DNA from: Nageia nagi
Lineage: Eukaryota > Pinophyta
Assembly: GCA_050084985.1 (NCBI GenBank)
Contig: JBITNC010000002.1
Location: 34,100,001 to 34,164,000, forward strand
Direction of reading: 5' to 3'
DNA length: 64,000 bases
The translations under genes were made by a program, and so were the position numbers. The notes beneath the pieces are model-generated. The model worked only from the letters and a program-made list of their open reading frames with translations. It made no database searches and was not told where the DNA came from. This document shows, piece after piece, positions 1-11,899 of the stretch (positions are counted from its first letter, which is position 1; the number at the start of each line of letters is the position of its first letter).

Positions 1-425
1 TAGATCATTTCATATCATATGTTGGTGCATATGGATCAATTTATACCATATGGTGCACTTGATCATAAAAATATATTAGTGTATTTGGATGATTTTATAT
101 CATATAGTGCACTTATCATTCATATAATATGGTATAATAGCATCATTTTAGATTGATATGGTGTAATGAGATAATTTCATATCATATATTGGTGCAATTT
201 GGATCTTTTAATATCATATCCATGCACTTGATCATGAATAATATATATTGGTGAAATTGGATCATTTTATATCATATTCGTGTACTTGATCATGAACATG
301 TCTTTATCTTTCATCATTTGCATATTATATATATATTATAAACAATTCTTGGTTAGTTCCATTGAGTCATCCTTCAAAAGTCCATGGCCAACATGATAAT
401 TGGGCTCACTATGATTGAGCTTGGG
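1..425. repeat. AT-rich satellite-like dispersed repeat, copy 1
   Basis: The segment is built of loosely repeated units of about 40-50 bp around the phrase GGATCATTTTATATCATATG followed by GTGCACTTGATCATGAA. It ends in a non-repeated tail that includes GGCTCACTATGATTGAGC. The same units in the same order, with the same tail, recur at 53,551-53,848 and 55,655-55,954, and a shorter piece at 56,515-56,660. It is therefore a dispersed repeat with internal subrepeats rather than a simple local array. No coding potential is seen. The window starts inside it, so its left end is unknown. Confidence 0.75.
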
Positions 426-510
426 TACCTCGAGTAACTGAGGACGATGTAGCTTTGAAGCATATGGAATACTTCTAGGCTATGTCCTATTTTTTAGAAA
501 ATATGATAAC

Positions 511-760
511 TATGTGATGATTTACAACTACCACATATATCCATAAATTGGTAAGTAACACTATCACTTTAAAAAATAATGAGGTTGGTTCAAGGGTAGT
601 TATATTTGCCCGTAATGGTTAATAGAGCGATGATTTATAACTGCCTCTATATGATATTAGAAGGTAGTTTTGGGTATCATATATTGCAGTGTGTTGTTGT
701 CATTATAGATAACTATTGAAAAATATTATAGGCAATAGTTTAAAACTACCTCAAAAGATT
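511..760. repeat. Short repeats resembling subterminal repeats of a DNA transposon
   Basis: Two direct copies of GATGATTTAYAACTRCC lie about 120 bp apart (near 511 and 632). A third related motif, AGTTTAAAACTACC, lies near 738, and opposite-strand versions (GGTAGTT) lie between them. Alternating motifs of this kind are common near the ends of plant CACTA-type transposons. I see no terminal inverted repeat or transposase, so this is only a suggestion. The rest of 426-1,140 shows nothing I recognise. Confidence 0.25.
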
Positions 761-1139
761 TTTTAGTCTAGTATGATATCAAGAAATCTACTTTGCATTC
801 ATAAGGAATACCATGAATTGGGCACTATCCTTTTTACCTCTAGCTAAGATAACATTTCTAGATAGAGACATTAGTACCAATTGATGTCTTCAAGCTAAGA
901 AATTGATACAATGAATATGGGTGGATCCTCAGTCTATTATTTATCACACTACTAGTTGATCTATTGTTGTCCTTATTATTTCCTAACCTAGGTTGAGTGG
1001 CATATTAGAATAAGCCCATTGCTACATAATGATTTCTTATGGAGACTTTGACTAATTTTTGAAGATTCTTGAATTATATTCTCTTTAAAAAAATCATAGA
1101 AAACTAGGTATTAAGGAACTCCATCTATGTTTCCAATCT

Positions 1140-2190
1140 ACGTTAGGAGGTTTCCATTATAACCACCACTCTATGATTGTTTGTAGTCTTAGCCATCCTA
1201 CTTAATTTTTTTAACTAATACTCCGAAATAATATAGAAAAAAAATATAATCCATGAATAGGTAGCCTACCATTTCTTCTTATTGAGATAAAGGATGCATA
1301 TATATTATTCCATGGAAGCCTCTCTAGAGTAGATTTTCCCATCTTAGAATTTTATTTAGAAAAAATAGCCAAGTGAAGGACTTCTACCTAGGTATGCCTT
1401 TGGATGACCAAAGACCTTTCCAAGGAACTTCATATGGGAAAGTCTCTAATATACTTTTGTAGCTTGACTTGACTATGTAAGATTTTGAAGCATTTCCATT
1501 TCATATTATTTTTTTATAATCCTCCATAAGGGTAATAGAATTCTACAACTTGTTCATCAAGCCTTCAAGGGCCCTACTTAGATTTTTGTCTCCTTCAAAC
1601 CTTAAATGCTTGCATCTTCCTTCACGTATCTTACTATATAGTCATTAAGGTGGTAGTTCTATTCATCTTATAATCTAGCTTGGAGTGTTGGAATATTGAG
1701 AAAAGGGCTTGAGTTATACTAGATATCTTCCCATAAATTGATTTTGGATCCTTCCCCTACCTTTCATTCATATTTATCTTTTATAACTTTGACTCCTTCC
1801 TGAATATGCATCCATATGGTCAAGCTTCCTCTAATTTGGTTGTCTTTTAGAATTGAGCTTGGATCTTTATTTTGAAGATATTAATCTTTGATAATATTTG
1901 ACCAAAGTGTTTCATCTAGATAGGTTAATCTCCAAACTAGCTTTTCAACCATCACCTTACTTAAAGCTATGAATTTTTTGAGTCCTAGGCCATCATGGGA
2001 TTTTGGGTATCATGCAATCTCCCAATTACTAGATGATACTTATCCCTTTCCTCTAACCTTATGGATATAGTAAATTTCAATATACATGTCTTCAATTTTA
2101 TCTATAGTATCAAGTGGAATTTTGAGCATAGGTAACATGTAAATTGGCATGCTTTAGAGGGAGATGGTAGAGTATTATGACATAAATTAA
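1140..2190 (-). pseudogene. LINE (non-LTR retrotransposon) ORF2 C-terminal remnant
   Basis: Reading the minus strand from about 2,190 down gives the usual end of a plant L1-type reverse transcriptase ORF. First comes SMPIYMLPMLKIPLD near 2,185-2,140. Then WEIAWYPKSHDGLGLKKF (about 2,030), KVMVEKLVWRLTYLDETLW, and GSKINLWED. The zf-RVT-like tail follows near 1,500-1,300: VKSSYKSILETFPYEVPWK, then FLNKILRWENLL and a following RG. Stops and frameshifts interrupt it. The catalytic palm and the endonuclease are absent, as expected of a 5'-truncated LINE copy. No poly-A tail or target duplication could be fixed. The family call rests on the motif order and is fairly secure; no function remains. Confidence 0.75.
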
Positions 2191-2199
2191 ATTTTGAAA

Positions 2200-3430
2200 T
2201 CTAGTTTTTTAGAAAATAAGTTGAGTAGAATTGAATTTTTGAGTTTTTTTTGGCAAAATTATATGAAATTATTGATATCTTTTTAATATTTTAATTTATT
2301 ACTAAAGTTCATTAAAAGTATTAGTTTTAAAAGTTAATATTTTATTATACAAATTTATTTATATGATAAAAAATATTTTTATAAATTTATTATTAATTTG
2401 TGAAAACTTTTAAAATTTTTTTTGTGATAAAATAATTATATCATTGATTCCATAAACCTAATAATCAATCAATCACACAAGGTTGGGTTTCTTACCTCCG
2501 TACCCTTCTGGGGTAAGACTTTGTGTGTCATCAATCCTCTACCTCCCAATCATTTATGACAAGAATGCTTACAGTCACACTCATGCTAGTGTCACTTGTC
2601 ATGTATGTGGTCATAGCATGTAGACCACCATTCATCTCAACCTTCTCCAATGCACAAGTGATGTAATGAAGCAAGGGCGAGCTCCTCTTACCAAAATGAT
2701 GGTTGGAACCTATCGATACTAGATTCTCAAATGATATGTCGGGTGCTCATGTCAATAATGATACTCATGTATAGCACAGGTGGTTTTGTCCCCCATCTCT
2801 TATCCAGCTTGGATTTGGTTGGGGTGATGAAATGGACAAGGACAACAACTCTTTTTGTTCCAATGATGGATGGGATTTATGACTACTCCCTTTAATCAAA
2901 GGAGTAAATAGTATATCCTAAGTACCTACCAAAGGTTTCTCCCAGGAGTCCACTTAATGTTTGTCAAATACTATAATAGCCACTATGTTGTGACAACTTA
3001 TGTTCATTTATTTTGTTGGACTCTAATTTCTTAACCCATAATTAAAGTTAATGTGGAAAATTTTGTTTGTTTGTTTCCTAACCTGCACTTATGATTAATA
3101 TGAAAATACTATGAGATGCATCATTTACCATCCACCACTCTATTTTTTATTGTTAAAACTTTGTAATTAGTTAAAATACTTTTTCATAAAAAAAATCAAT
3201 CATATTGATTTATTATATTCTCTACAAGTATATTAAAATTGATATTTAAAAAAATATATTTTATAATTATTGAATGATAATTATTTATAAAAATTAATCA
3301 TTTATATTTTTTGTGAAATTGAAATAATGCTCTTCATTCAGTTCAAACTTATAATATTTAAAAATAATATATCAATTATATTAAACATATGTATTTCAAA
3401 TAAAAGACATGATCTTTAATAAAGCTCAAT
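2200..3430. other. No recognisable gene; AT-rich spacer
   Basis: 2,200-2,460 and 3,150-3,420 are very AT-rich. 2,460-3,000 is more balanced in composition, but I find no reading frame, repeat or RNA gene in it that I can name. Confidence 0.5.
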
Positions 3431-4024
3431 CAACTTCTTCATGGAGGCGGAATTAATGTCAGAGGACGGGAAGAGACTCGTACAGTGACCCCATGGAAGA
3501 GGCTAAATAGTTTATTTGACATTATTTGGGCAGTAGAAACTAAATCATTTCGATTAAGCGTGGGACATGGTGATCAAATTTAATAGTAAGTTTCTAAATA
3601 TTATGATCACGGTATGCATGCATTGCATGAGTTTGTTTACATAGAGAAATGTGCATCTCAATTTGCAATTTGCATGGATTTGGGGGACTGAATGGATTTG
3701 GAGGACTGAAACGAATGCATCTTTGGGACTGATATGAAGTTTAGGTATATGGGCTTGGCATGGGCAATATAAATAGCATATACGATGTCCATATCAGGGC
3801 GAGGATCGTGATTCCGGTGCATGGAACCATAGGATAGGGGTCCAGTGGAAAGCATACATATTAAGGGTGGTTGTTTCAAATTCTGTATACAAAGTATATA
3901 TAATTTATGAGGGGTGGAATGGAGATCAGTTGTTTTGATGTTCATTTAAACGTTTTTTTTTTTTAGTTTTTTAAACATTTTTTATGGTTATAAATTTTTT
4001 TTTTTTATATTTAAAATGTTGAAC

Positions 4025-4029
<5 letters not shown>

Positions 4030-4062
<33 letters not shown>
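4030..4062. repeat. (TA)n microsatellite
   Basis: An uninterrupted run of alternating T and A of about 32 bases. Confidence 0.95.
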
Positions 4063-4067
<5 letters not shown>

Positions 4068-4859
4068 ATTCAAAATTAGGATATGTTTAAGTGTCTTAGT
4101 TTAAAGTGTATCTGGTATTGTCTTATCAATGTTCATCATCTTGGTATCTATTTCTAATTTCTCATCCATAAGATTGTATTCAGTATTAATTTTAGAAGTT
4201 TGATAGTTAGTTGGAGGTTTCTTTTAGATCATTTGTATGTTTCAACTTTTAAGGGTAGAGAGTTTTGAACTTTAGCCTCCTTTCCAACTCCTCTACCAGT
4301 CAATTCATGTTATTAAGTTACACAAAATGTAAATTGATAGTTATTTAAAAAAAAAACATCAAAAAGAAATTAATTGACAGGTGGATTTTTTTTGAAATTC
4401 AAAATCTGAACATAAGTATGAATGTGAATGGTAATAATGAGAATAGTAATATTCTGTCTAGTAAGCAACCTTTCGAGAGTGTTGAAGGTAAAATGATTTT
4501 TGAATTATGTCTATCCAATGAAGTGTAAAACAATTGTATAAATATGAATTCGTATGATATGTAAAATAATTGTAACAAAAATCTTATAAAGTTGATGGTA
4601 GATGTGGATGAAGTCAGGAAATTGTGGAATCTAATTCCACGATTTTTTCTTCCTGAAAAAAGAATAACCATACCATACTACAACTCAAAAGCCAAATAAT
4701 TTATATACTCCAAAAACCTAATGTAATAAAAGATCACTAATTTTATCACTAGATTGTTGAAGAAGATAGATGAGGCGTTAAAAATTTTTGTTGAATAATT
4801 TTAGTGTGGTATTGCTAGAATTATATTATTGTTGTTACTGTTCTTATAGTTAGTATTAC

Positions 4860-6240
4860 ATTTTAGAGCAGATATTACTAGAATGTTCGTAGATTGTGCA
4901 GATGCTGGCAGGTTGCATGGGAATGGAGTGCCGAAAAAGTGGCACAACCATTTACGCCATGATATCAAGGTTATCATTACTATTCTTCTTCCTATTATTG
5001 ATCTTACTCAACTCTTAATTTGGTTTGCTTGTTTAGAAATTTTTCCCATACGAGATAATTTTATAAGAGCATTTGTGAACTGTTGCAGTATGGAAGAATT
5101 TAATGTGGCCATGGTCACAATTAGGAAGTATGACAAGACAGAAAAATGCGCTGATTGCTGACACTGTTAATGCATGCAGAAGAGCAGCAGCCCATTCACC
5201 GCTGAATAAATTATTTATACGTTGTCCACATCGTGTAACTGTACCGACATGGTTCTTGGTAATGCAGGAAAGCTCCTCCGGAAAGTAAGATATATTCATC
5301 AAGTTAAGTCTGTTGGGGAAGCCATTCATAACAATTTCATTAAGATGGATAGCCATTAAAACTATATTCACTACCTAAAAACCTGAGAAGACTTACCTTC
5401 TCGTCTGGGATTTTCCAAAACTAGATTCTGAGTGATTCCGACATATCCTTTAATCTTCGCATTCCAATATGTTGTGCCCCTTTTTGCCATTCTAGGACAT
5501 ATTCTAGAGTATTACAAAGTACAAGCCAAGTTGCGTTGTTTTTACTACACAACCTCTCGAGCAAATAGATACAGCGCAAGAATTATCTTGGGGACTCGGC
5601 ATCTACGTTATTTAACATTGTTATTATGTTTGGAATAGCTCTGCTGCCTCTACAATGCTACAGATGCCTCTCATCCGACAATTTCCATGTCCATACAATA
5701 TGTCCGCTCTGGGCATATTCTACTGTTAGACAAGTCCATAAAACTGGTATTTATGAAACATATTCCAGACTCTTGCAGCGTATCGGTTGTTGTTTCTGGG
5801 CATATCAAGTGATCACAATAGGTCCAATACTACACCTTCAAAATCAGTTTGAAGGTAGGCTCCCTTACTATCTACAAAACCTATTATACCTTCCCGTGCC
5901 ATGACGAAAGTAGAATACACAATCTGCAAGTTCTTATCGTGTTTTCAGAATGCTACAGTACGTATATCGATTTCATGGTTAAACTAGCATGCTAGGAGGA
6001 TTTTGGAAAATGTTACAGACTCTCCTTTACATTTTACCACTACGTCTACTATAAAAAAATGCTCCTGGGCCTTCTCAGAAAACCCATTTTGTGCAAATTC
6101 TCTCGAAGCTACGCTCCTTGATATCACATTTCATTGAGTTATTTCATTCAACAAAGAGTCATTTTAGAGTATCCAGTTTTGCATACCCTACGATTATTGC
6201 AAATTGGTTTTTGGTGGTCTGCTATCAATATTCAAAGTTG
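4860..6240. other. Block that has kept CpG; unidentified low-copy sequence
   Basis: This stretch holds dozens of CpG dinucleotides, for example in TACGTTGTCCACATCGTG, CTCCGGAAAG, GACTCGGCATCTACG and CTCTCGAAGCTACGCTCC. The flanking transposons are almost free of CpG. It matches no other part of the window that I can find. Short open frames exist on both strands (92, 61, 68 and 92 codons on plus; 112 on minus at 5,033-5,371), but none shows a family motif. A TATA-like CTATAAAAAAATG lies near 6,050 with a C/T-rich tract after it. It could be a regulatory region, a decayed gene fragment, an LTR of an unrepresented family or a recent insertion. The sequence does not decide between these. Confidence 0.4.
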
Positions 6241-6469
6241 CAGTAATTTATTTATTAACTACATTTTTATTAATTTTTGGTGTGTGTGACATTTGAGTTG
6301 TTTGATAAGTATGAACAACACAAGATTTCCTTTTTAACTAACTTATCAATTAGTTTTCCTAATGATTAATTATCAAGATCAATCACTTATAATTTAAACT
6401 AAGGTAATAAAGAAGTAATAAAAGTATTTTTTAAATATTTTTCATGAGTAGTAATGTTATTTACACTTT

Positions 6470-7110
6470 TTTTAAACTTGTACAAAAATAGATAAACTTT
6501 GATTACTTAATTGCTTAATCTTATACATGTCTTTGTTTTGAATTTTCTTTGCAATATTATATTTGGAATTTTGGATAAATACATAAATAAGATTCTCATA
6601 AATATCAATACTTTTTAAAGGAATAGTAAAGTACCATTTTAATGCATCATCCTTTAAGCTATGAGAAAATAATTTAGTAAGCATATCAAAATTATGAATG
6701 AATTCTATAGCCTCTTCTTAAAATTTTCTAACATGTATTTTAGGATCTTGAGAATCATCAAATTTAGAAAACTCAAGGTTTTTTTTACCATTCCAAATTT
6801 TACAAATAATTTTACCACATAAAGGTTTTTTCAAATAAAATAAATAATCATCATCATCACCAATCGATTCAACTTCTAATTTTTTAATTATTTATTTAAG
6901 ATGATCTTCAGTATTAGTAAGAGGTGGAATTGCTGATGCAAATTATTGAGGGGATGGGGGAGGAGGTTGTGGTGGTAAAATAAGTTGATGGCTATTACAT
7001 ACAACTGATGAGGGTTATATTGGTTTAGGTTATTGGTTTAACTATGCTTATTTTAGTTTAATGACTTCAAACTTGTAAAAAGGCCCAATTTTACTTACTC
7101 TTTATTCATT
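6470..7110 (-). pseudogene. gag: Ty3/gypsy gag (Retrotrans_gag domain), broken
   Basis: Minus-strand reading gives a proline-rich linker (LILPPQPPPPSPQ), then IGDDDDYLFYLKKPLCG, FSKFDDSQDPKIHV, EEAIEFIHNFDMLTKLFSH, SLKDDALKWYFTIPLKSID and NLIYVFIQ. This is the usual order of a plant gypsy gag core: the SL-x3-A-x2-WY block followed by the F-rich helix. Gag would form the particle that packages the element's RNA. Stops occur in the linker and after IHVRKF. The frame ends near 6,470 with no zinc knuckle, protease or reverse transcriptase below it, so the copy is 3'-truncated. Orientation is minus, with the 5' end at higher coordinates. Confidence 0.75.
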
Positions 7111-7369
7111 AATTTTATCTAAGAAATCATATAATCTATCTAATTATTTTTCATTCATATCGATGTGAAAACCAATAGATTCTTATATATCCATAAGTTC
7201 ATAAATTTAAATTCCATGCTCTTCATTTGACCAATCATATTTCTTTAAATAGGATCTATTTGTAGCATTAACAATTTCTTATCCTAAATCCTTAAGTTTT
7301 TTAGGTTCAGTTTGAATTTTATTACCTTTTACTTGTTGAGTTTCATCATGGAGAATACTTGTATCAACT

Positions 7370-8164
7370 TGTTCTACCTTTGCTTTATCGATGAATTAAA
7401 GACGTATTCATAACATACAAGTTGTTGATTGCATCCCATTATTTGAAGATCTTCAAGAGGTTCAGGATTTGTAACATTCACATTGTGATTGTAGACAAAC
7501 ATAATGTCAATAATATGTGTTTTATGGGATGATAAAATCACCACTCTAACAAAATCTAGATTATAATAGTTAAATGATGAATCTAAAGTATAAAGAGTAC
7601 TTGGATCCATATTCACATCTATCATTTTATGTTTAGTTAAGATATCTATAATAACTTGAAAATTGTTAGAAATAAAATATTGTTAAAAATCACCAAGAGC
7701 AATTAATTTAGATAAATATTTAACATTAAAAATAATAATATCAAGATCTTCTATATATTCAAATGTAGTTACAAGATATTCTAAATTAATTCTCTCAAAC
7801 TCTTCCTCTCCAAAAATATTAACTTTGTATCTATTAGGTGTTTTACCAATAACATTCATTTTACTTGAACCAATTTAAATTAGATTATTCATTATTATTT
7901 AAATATATAATATCATTTTCCTCATTAAACATAAATCTAGCATTAGGATTTGATTCATCAAACTGTTTAGATAAATAAGGGTTCAATTTAGTATTTCTTT
8001 GAATTTCATCTAAATGAACCTTCCCTCTTATAATTCTAGGCTATTCTTCTTTAGGTAAAATTTATTAGGAATATAAGTAGAATAAACCCTAGAACTATCT
8101 CTTTACCAAGCAACTATTCTAAGAATATCAGGAAAGGGGTAAAATAATAGCTCAAAGGGACTCA
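7370..8164 (-). pseudogene. Unrecognised ORF upstream of the gypsy gag
   Basis: A decayed frame of about 260 codons starts at an ATG near 8,164 (MSPFELLFYPFPDILRIVAW). It continues through EIQRNTKLNPYLSKQFDESN and ENDIIYLNNNE, shifts frame near 7,860, and goes on as MNVIGKTPNRYKVNIFGEEE, LVTTFEYIEDLD, MIDVNMDPSTLYTLDSS and VVILSSHKTHIIDIMFVYNH. It lies between the presumed LTR side and the gag core on the same strand. It may be an N-terminal extension of gag or a separate extra ORF. I recognise no domain. Few stops interrupt it given its AT-richness, so it was probably coding when the element was active. Confidence 0.5.
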
Positions 8165-10131
8165 TGATTCCAAAAGATATAATGCCCTAGAATAAAATTC
8201 TAGGTATGTAAGAGCAATTAGGTTCACCAATGTGTGGACTAGTAATTATGATTTACAATAAAAAATTCAATATTATAAATCTACTAATAATATGGTGCAA
8301 ATTACTTATCAAGATACTCAAACTAATATCAAGAAAGTATGCAATTGGTGTGAGTAGAAAGCAATGCTCAAGATGTGTAATTTTGTAAAGGATTGGATTG
8401 AATCTAGATGAAGATGAATGAATATTCAATGACCTAGATCCATGCTTAGTGTCCCTTAGATATATTGATTTAAATCATAAAGGGTAATGAATTGGATATA
8501 TACTATGATTGTAGTCCTCGTACTCCATGCACAATGTGGTATTTATAGCATGAAGGTAGATAACAAAGATATCAAGTAACTAAGCTCAAAGCATAACAAT
8601 TCTCAATGTGGCATAGAGAGATTCCAAAAGTGTAGTATGATTAATGGATAACCACTTATCAAACAGACTCGATAATCCTAAATGTAAACCTCCAAATCCT
8701 CCATTTATAACTTGCAAAGATATATAAAGGAGTCAAAGTTGACTTATAGAAATAAAATATAATCTTTTAATATCAAGATATTTGTAGAATAAATCATGAT
8801 TAATGATATTGTAATGGACTTAACACATGATATAATATTGTAATAATACATCAACCTTGATTCTTGTAATATTATTATTTATTCTTTTGAGATGATTATA
8901 TATGATTTATCAATTAATAATAAATCATTTTTAGGCATATATAATAAATATCAGTAGCATTATCACTTTCTTGATTATCTATGATTGTCATATCATTGTA
9001 TTTATTTTCTTGATTCACTCTAGGTGTTTCTTATTTTTCATGAAATCCAAATGTATCACCTAGCATAACCATAAACCATAAAACAATCTCTTGTAGCCAT
9101 AATAAAATACAAGATATAGAATTTGCAAGAAAGTGAATGAATATGGTGATTTATTTTTCAATATTCTATTTTTGTGTTTTGTAAATCCATAAAAATATTT
9201 TTAGCTTTCTTAAGAATCTTGTGGATACATTACATGGACGAATCTAAGTACAACCTTCTTAAGATGACCCTTTTTATATAATGTAGTGATGAGGTGGAAA
9301 GTGGACAATGTAAAAGTGGTGGCAAATCTTTTTATGAAAGAAATGTAACCATGACTTAATAAGATCATTTATGTACAAAATTTTTTTATAATATCATTTT
9401 TGTAATTTTTGAATTTATTAAGACTATTTTTGTAATTTGCCTACATTTTACTATTGATTATTTTCCTCATTGTATGAGAGTTTTCTTAGTTTTATGTATG
9501 TTGATATTACGTAACTGTTCCTCTTTTGTAAGATGAATATAGCTTGTTAATGTTTGGGTAAGATTGGCATATCAATTTGATGTTGAAAGTGTCACCTTAA
9601 AAACTCTTTGCACACTTAAAGTTAGCTTATCCATGTAGTTATTTTAAGATTAGAATTATTTTGGAGGATCACTTGTGTATAACACTACATCTTCCTTCTC
9701 AAGGTTAGCTTGTATAATGAAAATGCTCAGAATTATAGTGTAATGTAATTATAAGGTGTAAATCTACTACTTGTTTTAATGGCCTCATGCCTTGTCGATC
9801 TTTTATTGTTGCTATTTCTACTATAATGCTAATAGTACATTCCCAACATCGTTATAAAATAAAAGTGAAGTACCAAAAATATTGATGGTAATTCTTCATA
9901 GCTTTTAAAATATTGATCAACTCTAGTTTATCACCAAATATATGAACTTCAATCCTAAAATTTAGAAATGCCAAAATGTCTAAAAGAACAGTCTTAAATA
10001 TAAATCTAGAATTGTATTTCTAGTTTCTTAAATCAAGCAAATCTTATATATGATAAAGTAAGGGAGATGCCAAGGATGGTGGTAGAAGAAAGGGCATAAG
10101 CTTTCAACATTTATATATTTTTAATGAAAGT
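8165..10131. other. AT-rich spacer, probably leader and LTR remains of the gypsy copy
   Basis: By position, the part nearest 8,165 should hold the untranslated leader and 5' LTR of the minus-strand gypsy fragment. I found no second LTR copy, no clear primer-binding site and no other recognisable feature up to element A at 10,132. Confidence 0.3.
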
Positions 10132-11161
10132 TGAAGATTTTGAAGAAAAATAAATAATAATGTGTATAGCCAGAGCATAGTGAGGCTAACCATAGGTGGA
10201 AGAAATAATGAGATAAATAGGAGACTAAAATTTATTATTTGTATTGTAGAGAAGTAAATGTTTTTACAACAATCTCTTGGAGCTAACAAGAAAAACATAC
10301 ATGGTTCTTTTAATTTGCTCCACCATCCATAGCTTACAGATAAGTTATCTAGACTTATACTAAAATAAAATATTACATATGAGCTACTTGGTCAAAATAT
10401 AATTAAATGCAGCATGGCTCAATGCATGCATTCTATCATCCTTTCTATAGAGAGTAGAGGAAGACCACACCCTTGTATGCATGACATCTAAATACATTAA
10501 ATGGTTATCAAAGGTAGATCAACCATTTTTGTACAAAAATGTTAATGTCGGTGTTTAAAAACTAGTGTCAACAATTGAGCATTTAATTTTGGGGTAGAAA
10601 TTTCTTATATAGATGTTTTTGTAGTGTAAATCTAGGTTTTGAAGCAAGAGGGACATGATACCATAATACTTTTTAGGATCTAGGCTCTAAAACAATGATG
10701 TCACTCACCAAAATTGATGGATGTAATAAGTCCCAAGGTTGATAAAGCCCAAAAATAATAATTCCTGATGAATAAATATTGAATCATAGGGAATAGTGTT
10801 CAAAGAATAGATATCAAAGCAAGAATATCTTGGGAGAAACAACACTTAGAGAAAACAAAAATAGAGCCCAGAGGAAAATGCAACCTAAAAGTGATAAGCA
10901 TAGCCCAAAGTTTGAGAGGTAAGTCTGGAGGATAATAAGTTTTGATACTTAGGGGTTGTTATATCCTAGAGTGAATATGTCTTAGAAGAAAAAAGATCAA
11001 TGTTTGGGAAGGCCCATGGGTAACATAGAGCCCAAGGAACAAAAAAATGGAGATGGTAGAGCCCATTATAGACACGAGATAGGTCTCAAAGAGTGGTAAC
11101 TCCCAGTGCGAGATGAAATAATGCTTGGGAACTAGGAATAGGAGAATAAAAATTTTAATCA
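10132..11161 (-). repeat. 3' LTR of element A
   Basis: About 1,030 bp. It matches 24,161-25,173 along its whole length, for example TAGCTTACAGATA followed by GTTATCTAGACTTATA, and ends ATTTTAATCA. In element orientation this is the downstream LTR, next to a polypurine tract. Confidence 0.9.
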
Positions 11162-11170
11162 CCCCCTTAA
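11162..11170 (-). other. Polypurine tract of element A
   Basis: Directly inside the 3' LTR the minus strand reads TTAAGGGGG. This is the usual place and composition of the primer for plus-strand DNA synthesis. Confidence 0.65.
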
Positions 11171-11309
11171 GCTCAATGAAAAAATATCATTATCTCTATT
11201 GGCTAAAAAATACAATGATAGAGAAAACAAAGTTAAATACATATGTAATATATACAAAGTCCAACCAATATCCCAAGCTAGTCAATATTTGCCAACATTT
11301 TCCCCTTAA

Positions 11310-11890
11310 ATATTTAAGATCTAGAATCCAAGTTGGCTCTAAAGGTAGTAGAAATGATCCTTGGGCAATGGCTTTGTAAAGATGTCTACAATTCGAGCAT
11401 CAGTGGGATAGAGATGAAACTAGATAAAACTATCTTCAACTAAATCTCTCATAAAGTGATGGTGTAAATCAATGTGCTTTATCCTATTATGAAATACGAG
11501 ATTCTTGTTCATGGAAATTATGCTGAGATTATCATAGTGAACTAAAATGGAGAGCTCAATATCCATGCTCAAATCTTCAAATAGATAGGCAAGCCAAATG
11601 GCTTGTGTGCAAGAGATAGAGGTAGTGATATACTTAGCTTCTGTTGATGAAAGTGCAATAGTGGGTTACTTCTTATTGCTCCATGAAACTAAAGATTCTC
11701 CAAAGAAGAATCCATACCTTGATGTGCTCTTTTGATCATGAAGATATCCAGCCTAATTAGTATCTATAAAGGCCTATAACATTTTCTAATCTGATGATTT
11801 AGACCAGAGCCCATATTGACGTGTGCCACTCACATAGCACAAGATCTGCTTGACTATAATCTAATACATCTAATGTGTTGAGTACATGAA
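11310..11890 (-). pseudogene. pol: Element A RNase H and pol C-terminus
   Basis: The minus strand encodes the copia RNase H signature AGYLHDQKSTSRYGFFFGES, then LVSWSNKK, a stop, PTIALSSTEAKY, and later VHYDNLSIISMNKNLVFHNR. The pol end motif ARIVDIFTKPLPKDHF follows near 11,415-11,350. RNase H degrades the RNA strand during reverse transcription. The DEADx motif is kept as TEAKY. In-frame stops sit where Trp or Gln is expected, for example in SNKK*P. Confidence 0.85.
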
Positions 11891-11899
11891 TTAGGATAC

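Noticed and set aside
5033-5371. 112-codon minus-strand frame in the CpG-keeping block
   Set aside because: It has no recognisable motif, and a plus-strand frame of similar length overlaps it; not enough to call a gene.
6200-6235. Primer-binding site at the end of the CpG-keeping block (TTGGTTTTTGGTGGTCTGC)
   Set aside because: It matches neither the initiator-Met site nor a tRNA complement I can name, and no LTR pair supports it.
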